NCBI GenBank assembly: GCA_016858145.1
Contig: JAEHOE010000061.1
Coordinates: forward strand, 620,001-684,000
Source of the DNA: Edaphochlamys debaryana
Lineage: Eukaryota; Chlorophyta; Chlorophyceae; Chlamydomonadales
Direction of reading: 5' to 3'
DNA: 64,000 nucleotides
The translations under genes were made by a program, and so were the position numbers. The notes under the pieces are model-generated. The model was not told where the DNA came from and searched no databases. It saw only the letters and a program-made list of their open reading frames with translations. Shown piece after piece: positions 52,301-62,668 of the stretch; the stretch's first letter is position 1; every line of letters begins with the position of its first letter.

Positions 52301-55300
52301 CGGAGGCCGGGGCCGGGGCGAGGGTGGAGAGCGCCGGGGCCGGGGCGAGGGTGGAGAGCGCAAGGGACGGGGCGAGGGCGGGGAGGGCTTCGCGCGGGGC
52401 GAGGGTGGAGACGGCGGCGGCATGGGCGGAGGCGGTTGGCAGAAGCTCGCCCAGTTCGTACCGCAAACTGGTACGGACTGACTAGATCCCGATCCGTAGC
52501 CGTACACAAGCAGGGTTGAGTAGGGGCACTCGGACTCTCTTGAGGAGCCTTGGCCCGTGAGCACGCGGGCGTGTTGGTCAAGGGAGATCTTGCCCTGCCA
52601 CGTGCGGTACGACAGGGCCCGCGGTACGGCAGGGCCGCCCAGGACCTGGGAGAGGTCCCCGGTGTAGTTGGTGCACATCTGAGGGCGGGGTCGCAGATCA
52701 AGGAGGGGAAGAGGGGGCATGCGTGTTCAAGCTGATTCGCTAGGCTGCCGTGGATGTGTATGTGGCGAGCGTGCAAGCCGGGGCCAAGGCGCCATGGTGA
52801 CAGCACCCCGATCGAATCCTACACACGATCCTTCAGGGCAAGCAGGCCGACACAGTGCTACCGAGATGCCGCCTCTGACTGCGTGCTAGCCGCCCCCCCT
52901 TGGATACATTGCCTTACCGTAAAGGTGGAGGCATACGTCGAAGTTATCCTGCTCATCAGGCGGTAGGAGCAGTCGCTGAGGCGCCACTGCTGCCGGAGAA
53001 ATGCATTGATCGTCGCGTTTGAAACGCCTTGTTGCTGCATCACGCTCGCGACGTCAGGAAGAAAGGTCGTGTTGAAATAAGCCGTCAGGTCCTCACAGCA
53101 GCTTGTGTTGCCCAAGCACTTGGCCGTGAAGTCGGAATCATCTTCCCACTCGATCGGACCGACGGGGGCATCGGCGTATGTCATGCTGGTGCTTAACTGA
53201 ACGCACTGAGATGTGCAGACCGTGGGCTGAGGGGGAGGGGCGCGCCTGTGGGGATGATGGGGTGGAGGGGAGCGGGGAGGGGGGGCGGGTCAGTGAGCTA
53301 GGGGCCCCACCCTGTCACGGGCTCAAGCAGGCCCTGCCTCCCGCCCCCCTCTGCCCTTCCAGCCCAAGCCCCCTAGCGAGGCAAGGCTACGCATGCAACA
53401 ACCCGGCCGTGCCGTTCAGGGGTGCCGTACGCACATGGGCGGCGGTGAGATCCTCGGTGGGGGATTCGGCGAGGGGGGCGGCGACCAGTAGTTCGTACAC
53501 ACGCTGTCCGTGCGAGCCTCGCACTGCGGCTTCGGATCTTCCGCCATATCGAAGGCCTCAATCATAGCGCTGACGCACAACCTGCGGAGGTGGGTTGACA
53601 GGCAGGAAGGGATGCGGGTTCAGTTCCTTGGAGCCCCACGCACCTATCGAATTGAGAGTGCGCACCGCCGCAGGGCAATGCTGCTAGCTTCAGGTCGTCA
53701 GGCGGCTTTATGTGGTGCGCATACTTCGCAAAACGTAGCGGCTAATAAACTAGTCAGCGTAGTATGCAGCCTGCTGTGCGTGCAACGGGCGGGACGCCCT
53801 ACGCCTAGCCCACGTGAACTTCTGAAGGCCCTTCAGCGTCCCACCTGTTGCCGTTGCCGTCAACAAAGCTATAGCCGGTAATGTCGCTTGCGTGCTCCTT
53901 GAGGGGGATACTGCCAGACCACGTGGTAAAGTTGAGGGCTTTGGAGATGGCCGGTCCGAGGCCGTTTTTAGTCAGATTGCCACAGAACTGCGTGGGGGGT
54001 GGCGGGCAGAGTAAGCGTGTGCAGAGGGGGTGAACTAGCACCCAGCCGGGGAGCCATGGGGCGTGACCAGCGGGCAGGGGCGTAAGGGAAGCCCCGCAAG
54101 CAGGGCGTGCGCTGCAATGCGCGGCCTGCAAGGCAGCAGGCGTGGATTGGTAGCGTGGGGCCAGGGGAGGTCACCCTGGGAACACGCGCTGCGTTCTGCT
54201 GTGTGCACGAGGCCCCCATCGATCTACCGTACCCAGCTAGCAGCTAGCTTAGTCAGCACGGCCCACGTGCAACCCAGTCCAGGGCAAGTCTGGGCTTCAA
54301 GGCCGTCTACGACGCACCAGCATCTCTGACTCGTAGACCGACGGTATGCCGCCGCCCAGCCCCACGAGGACCCAGGAGCACTTGGCCAACCCCCAGCGCC
54401 TGCAGCATGGGGGCATGCACGGCTCAGTCAGCTGAAAGCCGACGGATACTGGGCCCAGACAGATCCGCAGGCGGGGGTTGACTTGCATGTGAAGCATATA
54501 TATACAGCAGTTGTGCCTGCACCCACACTACTCTCGCTCCACAGCTAGCTGTGGGGAGCTCTGCATTTCGCACGTCTGACCACCACGCGCAGTGTCTCCG
54601 CCAGGGTACCGGTCAGGAGAGCCTCAGAGATAGAGCCCAAGCGAGCGCACTTTGCACACACCTGGCCGCGTTAACGCTGTCAGCCATGCTGATGACCGAA
54701 GGCCCCACCGCAGCAGCGAGGTCCGGGAAGAAGACCCTCCGGAAGTAGTTGGTCTGGTTGGTGGCCAGCGCCGGGTCGCAATCGTTGGTGATGTTTGGTG
54801 GCGCGACCGGCGTGGTCAGCGTGAAGCGGATGCACTGCGTGTAGCAATTGCTTTGGGCGCCTCTGCAGGGTGGGGGCGAAGGGGTGGGGCGGGGTCGGGC
54901 GGGGTGGGTGAGCATCGGGCATCGGGGGCGTGAGTGAGGGTCGCGCGGGGGAAGGTCGGGCGGGCCAGGTAGGTGGGCGGGGTGACGTTGGGTTTCGGCG
55001 GGCCGGCCAGACGTGGCCGCAAGACTCGTCGAGTGTGTGCCGAGCATAGACAACGCGTTGCTCTGCTCGCAAGGGGTGGCGGCGGCGGACCCTCGCTTGA
55101 TGTCACCGCGCACGAGCGACGAACTTCGCGCAGCCGCAGTTCCCGACTGCCTCCAGCCCCCACGCATATGGTAGTCTACTGATATGCAAGCGCGCATTTA
55201 ACATGCGTGGCACAAAGCTCCTGCTTCACTATGAAGGACGGACGGACGGACATCGCTCGGGGCATGAACGAGTGAACTCACGCGACGGCGATCGCCGCAG

Positions 55301-55331
55301 CCGCGAGGACCACAGCGATGATAGTCTTCAT
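49316..55331 (-). CDS. Modular secreted Cys/Pro-rich protein, copy B
   Basis: Exons with fully consistent phase: 55331-55282, 54862-54662, 54516-54318, 53987-53845, 53581-53431, 53226-52918, 52678-51890, 51614-51117, 50923-50496, 50267-50126 and 49645-49316, about 1,079 residues. Signal peptide MKTIIAVVLAAAAIAV. Exon 3 keeps its GTGCAG acceptor and adds a Cys-rich module (HNCC...CMPPCCRRWGLAKCSW) that copy A has shortened. The alternating QC and CG modules and the Pro/Ser-Pro rod are as in copy A. Many even-numbered Cys per module suggest disulphide-bonded extracellular domains, so a wall or matrix glycoprotein is the best inference. Ends in MSWPEIDD, where copy A ends after PPDGVS. Confidence 0.8.
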
Positions 55332-55829
55332 GTCTTGCTCTTGTACATATGCTCGGAAGGCTTGTCCAGGAGTGTGGCTGACCGCACGCAGGTACGCACG
55401 CTCCAGGCTCCTAGCGCGTTGACGTCAACACTGGTAGCCAAGGTAAGAAGTGCGCGGACGTGCCTAATGCATGCAATGGGGCGGAGCAATGCGCATCCTG
55501 ACGTCGCCCGTGTTGTCCTGCGCCCAGTTACGCCAGAAACCGGCCATGGCCGACGGTCGAAGCGGTCGTACGCCGAACTCGCACCTACCTACCCGCCCGT
55601 GGCGCGCCATTTGTTATGTTGTCTTTGGAGAAAATGCATTAGACTGCCAGCATGTCTGGCGGCCAAGCGAGATTTGGGCGCGCTCGCTGACTGTGTGCGC
55701 GGTGCGCGCGTGTGTATGCGCCCGTCTGCGGCTGAGTGCGAGCTCCGGCAAGCCCGTGCACCCGGGCGGCACCTGGCACGCACCGTACTTCGAGTCCCCG
55801 ACACCCCGAAAGCCCTTAAAGCAGTGAGC

Positions 55830-56323
55830 GTCAATCGCTAAAGCATGCCGCCCCGCCCAGGCCCATCTGCACCTGCAGCGACAGCTCCCCCTCCTCCGCT
55901 AGGGCCCGTCCCAGGGCCTGCAAGCGCACCTCCTCCGTCCCCATGGAGCCCACAAACAGCAGCAGCAGGTTAGCTTCGTTGAGCTTGGAGAAGGCGCACA
56001 GGCGCATGGACGCGTCGGCTCACGAGTTGGGCGGCATCGAGCCATGGCTGCACGATTTCCTCATGGACGGGGTGCCAGACGTCGCCCTCCAGCACCGGGT
56101 CTTGGAGGTCACAGGACGTGCTGCCGTCGTCGGTTTGGGGCAGGTCGCGTGCAACTTGGCTGAAGAACGAGAGCACGTGGCGGTGGGCGAGGGCGAGCAT
56201 GGGGCGCGGTCGGCCGTCCACGAGGATCAGGACATTCAGGCGGCTGTGGACATCTGGCGGGCAGGTCGGCAGCACCGAGCACGGCGACTCAGATTGTGTA
56301 TGTGGTGCAGAAGATGTGTTCAT
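55830..56323 (-). pseudogene. BTB/POZ-like gene fragment
   Basis: Minus-strand ORF from 56323 with LALAHRHVLSFFSQVARDL and LQDPVLEGDVWHPVHEE, resembling the variable BTB-like proteins common in volvocine algae. It runs on to RRVHAPVRLLQAQRS and stops. A second frame (LCAFSKLNEANLLLLFVGS, to about 55835) continues the same sort of protein after a one-base shift and an in-frame stop, so the gene seems broken here. The left copy near 25160-25640 is more degraded. It could also be two exons with an unrecognised intron. Confidence 0.4.
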
Positions 56324-56962
56324 GTCGCAACTATAAGGCGTCGGTACCGCGTCTGGGTGGGGACGGAATCAACGGGATGTTGGGAGCCAGAGAGCATGGT
56401 GAGGCGGAATCGTCGGGCATACTTCTGGAGGAGCGATTATCGGGGCAGCGCAAGGAAGCGGCACCGAGGCCCCTACATGGGGTGATAGCGACGACAGCAA
56501 CCATAGTTCAAGCGCAACACGGCTTCCAAGCCGAGGCGCGAGAGGTCTCGTCGCGGCATGTGCGGCATCGCGGGAAGCCGCGGGACTGCTTATCGGCAAG
56601 CGAGGAGGGAGTCTGCGGAAGGGACGTGTCGTCAGACTGAAGGGAGGGAAAGCGGGGCAAGGCAGGGTAACTGACAGCTACCGCTAGGGGAGCCGGGGGG
56701 GGCGCTGGGGGTGGGAGCGGGTTACGGCGTGCGGCTCGTGCCCGTTCCCGCCTGAAGCGCACTGTCTCCAAACAGGGTTGCGAAGACTTATAATTCTCCT
56801 TCCCACTCCTTTAAAGCGCAAGCTCGCTAACGACACGTTCGCGCCCGCATTCGTGCGCCCTCAAGTGCAACCTGTTTCCTTAGCTTCGGCTTTGATTAAC
56901 CTCACGCTTATAAAGTAGCAAGACACTGATCGGCACCTGCCAAGGCGCGCGGCTGAGGAAGC

Positions 56963-59900
56963 ATGGCGCCAGCGCTGGACACGCTTACGGAGGCGCACGC
57001 GGCCGTGTATGACCGCCAGCTGCGCGTATGGGGAGTGGAGGTGCAACGCAGGTGCGCTGAGGGCGCTGCTCCGCGCTCGTGCACTGATCTCGGCTTCCCG
57101 CTCACCGTGCAGTGTTATCACGCCGCGCTCTCCCGCAGGCTGATGGAGGCCAAGGTGCTCATCCTCGGCCTCGGAGGGTTGGCGGCCGAGGTGCGAGCTG
57201 GGTCCCGGCCTACTTGCACCCGGTGCCCCGAGGTGCCGTGCAACGTGCTGCTGCCATACTCCCGACATGCCCACCCGCCTGACGCCCTGCCCAGCTGCTC
57301 GCCACCTCTCCCTCTACCGCCCTCCTTCGACACGCCCTCCCTCTCCCGCCTGTTCCTCGTTCTCCAGATCGCCAAGAACATCGTGCTGGCGGGGGTGGGC
57401 ACCGTGGCGCTGCGCGATGATGCGCCCGCGGCATCCGCCCCGGCGGGCAACTTCCTGGTCACTGACGCGGACCGGGGCACGGCCAAGACGTGGGTGGCGT
57501 GGCGTGGTCTTGGGGAGGCGAGCAGTGGTGTGGGTGTGCTGTGCTGTGCTGTGCTGTGGGCGCGGGAATAGGGTTATGGGGCACTGGTCTTCCGCTGGTG
57601 TGGGCGAGGGTGGGGTGTGCTATGGGCGTGGGGATCAGGTGTCCTAGCTTAGCGTTGTCCTTGCGTGTTGGAAGTGCAGGAATGCAAGCGCGTGTGACGG
57701 TCTGGGTGTGTCGCGGAAGCGCGGTGGTGGTGGTAGCGTGAGGCGTGTGGGGTGCAGGTGTGCGTTGGTTGTTGAGTGGGCATGGGTGCGTGGGGTGTCG
57801 GCTGTGGGGTGGGGTGTGAGGCGGGGGCCGTGGGCCCCCGGCATGCGGCGTGGGCGGGGAGGCGACCCATATGGGCTGGTACTAGGGTTCAGGGGAGGAG
57901 GGCACGAGTCAGGGCGTGAGTGATACCGTTCCCACCCCCCTGCCGTACTGCCGTACAGGGTGGCTGAGGCCAGTGCAGCCACGCTTGCGGCCATGAACCC
58001 GCTCATGGTGGTCAAGGTGGGTCGGGGGGGAGAAAGGGGCAGAGGGGGAGGGGGGCGGTTGATGTGGGTCGGGGGGGGAGAAAGGGGCAGAGGGGGAGGG
58101 TGGGGGTTGATGTGGGTCGGGGGGGGGAGAAAGGGGCAGAGGGGGAGGGGGGCGGTTGATGTGGGTCGGGGGGGGGAGAAAGGGGGCAGAGGGGGAGGGG
58201 GGCGGTTGATGTGGGTCGGGGATGTGGGTTGGGGTTGCGGAAGGGAGTGACGGTCTGGGGCCGAACGATTGGTGGTCTAGGTGGGTGGTGGAGGGGCAGG
58301 GGCAGAGGGTGGGGGCCCGGGGTGGGGGAGGGGAAGGGACAGTGGGTGGGGCCCTGGGGTGGGGCAGCGGCACGGGTAGAGGGTGGGGCGGTCAAGGTGG
58401 GTCAGGAGGAGGGTAAGCGTGTGGATTTGGGAGTCGGGTTGGGAGTTGCAGGGTCAAGGGGGGGGGGACATTTAGGCAGCTTGAGGTAGGGGGCAGGATG
58501 CGAGGAGGGGAAGGGGAGGCGGGACTGCTGGGACTGCGTCCCTGCTGAGGAGGGACGGAGCGTGCTGCGGGCGAACAACGCGCGGTGGGGCAGGGTGAGG
58601 CGCTGCAGTGCGCAGGGGGGGCGTGGGCGGCCAGGAGGGTGGGAGCTAGGGCTGCATGTGAGGGGTTTGGTGGGGGGCGAATGGGCGGAAAGCCTACATG
58701 AAGTCGGAAGCCAAGCTGAGGAGCAGCGGAAAGTGTGTCCGTCCGCCCGTTCCCTGGCCCTCACGCGGCCCCCTCAGCCCTTCACGGCTTCACCACGCCC
58801 CGCCCCCCACCCCCTCCCCTGCCCCGACCCCAGGTGGAGCCGGGGCCAGCGGGGGCGGCGGAGCTGGCACAGCCTTTGGCGGAGGGGGAGCAGGTGGGTG
58901 CCGGGTCCGTCGTTGTAACGAGAAGAGGGTCAGGCGTGGTCCGAAGGGGGAGGGGGAGGGCACCTGCGAGCGTGCGGGTAGAGTGGGTGGGTGGGTGCGG
59001 GGGGCGGGGTGATGCGGGGGGCGGCCGTGGGGCCGGAACCGAGGGGAACACATCGGGACTGTGTACAGACCAGGCGCGTCGGGGTTGGATGAGGGGGGTG
59101 GACGGGGGAGCAGGTGGGAATTTATGCAGGGTCAGGCTTGGCCTGTGCGGGGCGGTGAGGGCGCCTGCGATTGGGTGGGCCGGGTGGGTGGTGCGGGTGG
59201 TCCAGGCTGGTGGGGGCGCGGGGGGCTGGTGGGTGGGCGGGTGCCCGGGGTGCGGGGGCGCATGGGCCGTAGGGGGGGCCGCCGCCGTCAGACCATGGCA
59301 CTCACGCCTGAGTGCTGCGTCCCAACCGCCAACCGCAGGCGCCCGCCGGGTCGTTGCGGTCGTTGGTCGCCTCGTACGACGTGGTGGTTGCCACGGGGCT
59401 GCCGCTGCACCAGGCACGGCAGGGCGGCAGTACGGGGTCGCCTGGCACCGGACGGTTGGCGAATTTAAGCCTAGGGATTTGGAGCAACGGACGAGCCAGA
59501 TCAGCGCACACCGTCCCTTTCCCCCCTCCATCCCATTCCCTCCCAACCCCGCACACACTCCTCCGCGGGATGGGTGGGGCTTCGAACTCGGGCCTCGGCT
59601 CCGTATCTAAGGCCCGCCGGCTAATCACCGGCTAACACATTCCCCCCCACTGCCATCGTCAACAACGCATCCCTTGCGCATCCCTGCCCCTCTTCTCCCG
59701 ACCCCCTCACCCCACCGACCTCCCTCTCCTCTTCCCCCTCTCCTCCGCCCCCTCTCCCCCCCCCCCCCATGCACACAGGTGGCCGCCCTCAGCGATGCCG
59801 TGCGGGCCGCGGGCCGGCAGCTGTTCGCGGGGGAGGTGCGGGGCGTGAGCTCCTACGTGTTCGTGGACCTGGGGGGGCAGCACACGTACACCGACAAGGT

Positions 59901-61159
59901 GGGGGGCGCAGGGGGGAATTGGGGAGGAGAGGGGGGAGGAGAGGGGGGAGGAGAGGGGGGAGGAGAGGGGTGTAAAGAAGGGGAGGAGGGAGGGAGGGAG
60001 GAGAGGGGGAGGGGGGTGTTCGTGGACCCCGGGGCCGCAGCACACGCACACTGACAAGGTGTGCATGGGAAGGAGGGAGGGGGTGAGAGGAGGAGAGGGG
60101 CCCAGGCTGCCCGCCCGCCGCTCCCACGCTTCCCGGGTCCGTCTCAGGCTCTCACCCCACCTCATGTCCCTACCCGCACCCGCATCTGACCCCATCCCAC
60201 CCACCCCCCACTCAGGGGGTCCCCACGGAGCGGGTGGTGGAGTTCGGAACCTTCCGTGCCGCCATGTCCTGCGGCCTGGGGGGGGTCACCAAGCGCACGC
60301 ACCCGCTCTACCTGGCGCTCCGAGGTGCGTTCACGTGGCCGGGCTGCGAAATTATGTGCAGTGGGGCTGTTGTGGCCAGGCCGCTGGATTGTGCGCAGCT
60401 TTTGTGGGGTTGTGAGGGGGTCACCTGTGGTGGTGGGGGGTCAGCTTTGGGGGGCATGGGGGCGAGCAGGCACCCCCATCAAGCGGCGGGGTAGCACAGC
60501 ACGCACACGCACCAAGACATACCTACTGCCATTTCCCCTCGCGCCTGCTACGAGTTCGAGCAGGAGCACGGCCGCCCTCGCCACCCCACGACACGCACAC
60601 GCACCGAAACACACCCTCCCCTCCCCCCTTCCCCCCTCTCCTCCTCCCTCTTCCCCTCCCTTCCCCAGCCTGCTACGAGTTCGAGCAGGAGCACGGCCGC
60701 CCCGCCGCCACCCTCTCGGACCTGCCCGCCGTGTGGGCCTCAGCGCACCGCCTCGCCGCCGCCACCGCCGCCGCCGCCGCCCCCATCGACACCCTGCTGC
60801 CCCCCGGCCTCCTCGAGGGCTTCGTAACCGACCCCCTGCCCGCTCCCTCCGCCTCCTCCTCGTCCGCCGCCGCCGGCGGCGCTACGGGCGGAGCGGTGAA
60901 CGGGCAGGAGAACGGGCAGGAGAACGGGCAGGGAACGGGCAGCGGGCAGGAGCACGCGGGGGGACTGGCCCCGGGCATGCAGCCGCCGGCCGCGGCGCTG
61001 CCCCTGGGCGAGCTGGCCCCGGTGTGTGCGGTGGTGGGGGGCGTGGTGGCCAACAACGTGTTGCGGGGCATCTCGCGTGTGGGGGCGCCGCTGCGGAACC
61101 TGTTCTTCTACTCCTTGGCGGCCAGGGACGGGCTGGGCGTGGAGGAGTGCTTCTCGTGA
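56963..61159 (+). CDS. SAE1: SUMO-activating enzyme subunit 1 (AOS1)
   Basis: Nine exons: 56963-57051, 57139-57190, 57368-57489, 57959-58016, 58834-58893, 59339-59413, 59779-59898, 60216-60324 and 60669-61159, about 391 residues. The N-terminus AVYDRQLRVWGVEVQRRLM is the E1-family signature. KVLILGLGGLAAE and AKNIVLAGVGTVALRDD form the adenylation Rossmann core. AKTVAEASAATLAAMNPLM, LFAGEVRGVSSYVFVDLG and GAPLRNLFFYSL follow the SAE1 order. The last exon carries an Ala/Ser-rich insert with NGQE repeats. It partners SAE2 to activate SUMO in the nucleus. Exon 6 ends CAG followed by GCACGG, a GC-AG intron. Other donors there break the frame. A 5' fossil lies at 26281. Confidence 0.88.
58016..58240 (+). 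repeat. About 48 bp tandem repeat starting at an SAE1 splice donor
   Basis: At least four units beginning GTGGGTCGGGGGG and ending GCGGTTGAT. The first unit begins exactly at the donor of exon 4 (AAG then GTGGGT). Each unit therefore repeats a donor-like sequence. Confidence 0.8.
59572..59642 (-). other. tRNA-like sequence in SAE1 intron
   Basis: Minus strand TTAGCCGGTGATTAGCCGG resembles an A box and GAGTTCGAAGCCCC a B box at suitable spacing. Arms do not fold into a good tRNA, so a SINE or tRNA pseudogene is more likely. Confidence 0.3.
60545..60590 (+). repeat. Duplicated start of SAE1 exon 9
   Basis: CCTGCTACGAGTTCGAGCAG and about 20 further bases recur here 123 bp upstream of the real exon 9 start (60669), with duplicated ACACGCACACGCACC flanks. 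This upstream copy has no AG acceptor directly before it. Confidence 0.75.
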
Positions 61160-62668
61160 GGTCGAGGGGTCCGTGGGGTTGGGGTTTCCAGGGAGGAGGG
61201 CATTGCAGGAAGGAGTGGCGAGGGGAGCGGGAGGGGGGAGGTGGCCCGGGCCTGGAAGGGGTGCGGAGGTTGAGGGCGGCGGCAGTGCAGTACGTATTGC
61301 GCGATGAGTGGCGAGGGGGCGGCAGGAGGGGGGGTTGGATGAGAGGGGTGTTGGAGCTGAGCGGTGGAACAGCCGCCCGCGTGTGGGAGCCAGACGCGGG
61401 CAAGGTGCGGATGCACAGCAAGCGCTGGGAGAGGAAGGAAGGCTCTGGCTCTGGGTCCGGGGCTGGTGGGGGCGGGGCGCTGTGCGGGCGACGGGCTCCC
61501 TGCGGACGGTCGTCGCTGTAAGGAGCCGCCCACGAGAAGAGGGCGACGTCCTTTGAGCACTACCGGTGCGGTAGAAGCCGCGCAGCCCTTGGGGCTGCCT
61601 TGTGGCGAGCGCGCGTCGTGCGCTTGTCCCGTGGAGACGGTCGTTGTAAGGAGGTGAAGGAGTCTCCGCACAAGAGAGGGAAGTGCCCCAGAGGGGACCC
61701 GCCCGGGCTTGCATGCGTGCAGCGTGGAACAGCGGGGCTGCCAAGAGAAAGCCCGCGACCGGAGGGGTAGCACAGGAGCCCATGGATGGACGGCCGGCCG
61801 AGCGGGGCTGCTGGCGTGTGTCGTGCGGGCTGGCTCGGCCGCTGTAGACGGACGAGAGAGAGAGAGATTACACAGACGGAACACGGAAGGCCTCATCCCA
61901 GGGCCAGTCAACAGGATCTGCGCGGCTCTGCAGCAGGCTGGCGGTTTGGGGGACTGCTCCTCTCAGCTCGCCCATCGGCGCACGGTCTCTCCAGCTCAGC
62001 AAGATTGCAAAGGTACGAGGTAGAAGCAGGCCCCTTCCCCTAGCTGCCCTCGTGTCACGGCACCACTCGACTATACAATCAGTGGCGTAATCCTAATATC
62101 TTTAGTACTCCAGTATTGCAGTAATCACATGCCCATCAAGCCTTGGCACAACCATGCATCTCACGAGCCCCTGCGGCCTCGCACTGCGGCCCTGACGCCT
62201 CTAAAATACATTACGAGCTCATGTCATGTTGATAGCATTGCTAATTTACCCATGCACTGCCCGGTGCACATGGCGGCCCCCTTCACACCCGTCTCCTTGT
62301 CTGGAAGGCAAACGCACAGGGGGCTGCCTCCCAGGGGCTGCCTGACCCAGGCCTGCTGCCCCCCCATCCTATCCCGCTCCCCCTGCTACCTCGCTCCCCC
62401 CTCGTACCCCGCTTCCCTCTCACACAGTCACGCCCCTTGTCCCTCACGAACCGGGCACTCCACCGGATTAGACGGCGGTCCTCAATTTCGCATCCTTGGC
62501 CCCAGTGGCTGCCGCGTGCCCAACCAACCGGGCTATCTGCCCTACCTCACGAGCCGAAACCCGAACCCGAGCACCCTCCGGCCCCAGGGCTTCTTACAGG
62601 CCACGGGGCGTTATAGACCCCGGGAAGTCGGGAGCCCTCAGCAGCGTCCCTCCCCAGCAATCAAACCC
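61160..62668. other. Convergent intergenic region, SAE1 and DODA 3' ends
   Basis: SAE1 (plus) and the dioxygenase (minus) converge here. TGTAA words that could be polyadenylation signals are at about 61515 (plus) and 62594-62598 (minus, 70 bases after the dioxygenase stop). A tRNA A-box-like TAGCCCGGTTGGTTGG occurs on the minus strand near 62515-62535. No gene is supported; the long plus ORF across this area has no family features. Confidence 0.55.

Larger units (their letters stand above)
26758..57012. repeat. Right unit of the tandem segmental duplication
   Basis: Counterpart of 14454-26757: NCAPH2 pseudogene, transposon cluster, NCAPH2 3' end, secreted-protein copy B, BTB-like fragment and SAE1 exon 1. 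Homology to the left unit ends inside SAE1 exon 1 near GTGTATGACCG (about 57012), where the intact gene continues. Confidence 0.8.

Noticed and set aside
61308..62043. Short plus ORFs after SAE1
   Set aside because: They lie beyond the SAE1 stop with no splice support and arise from GC-rich 3' sequence.
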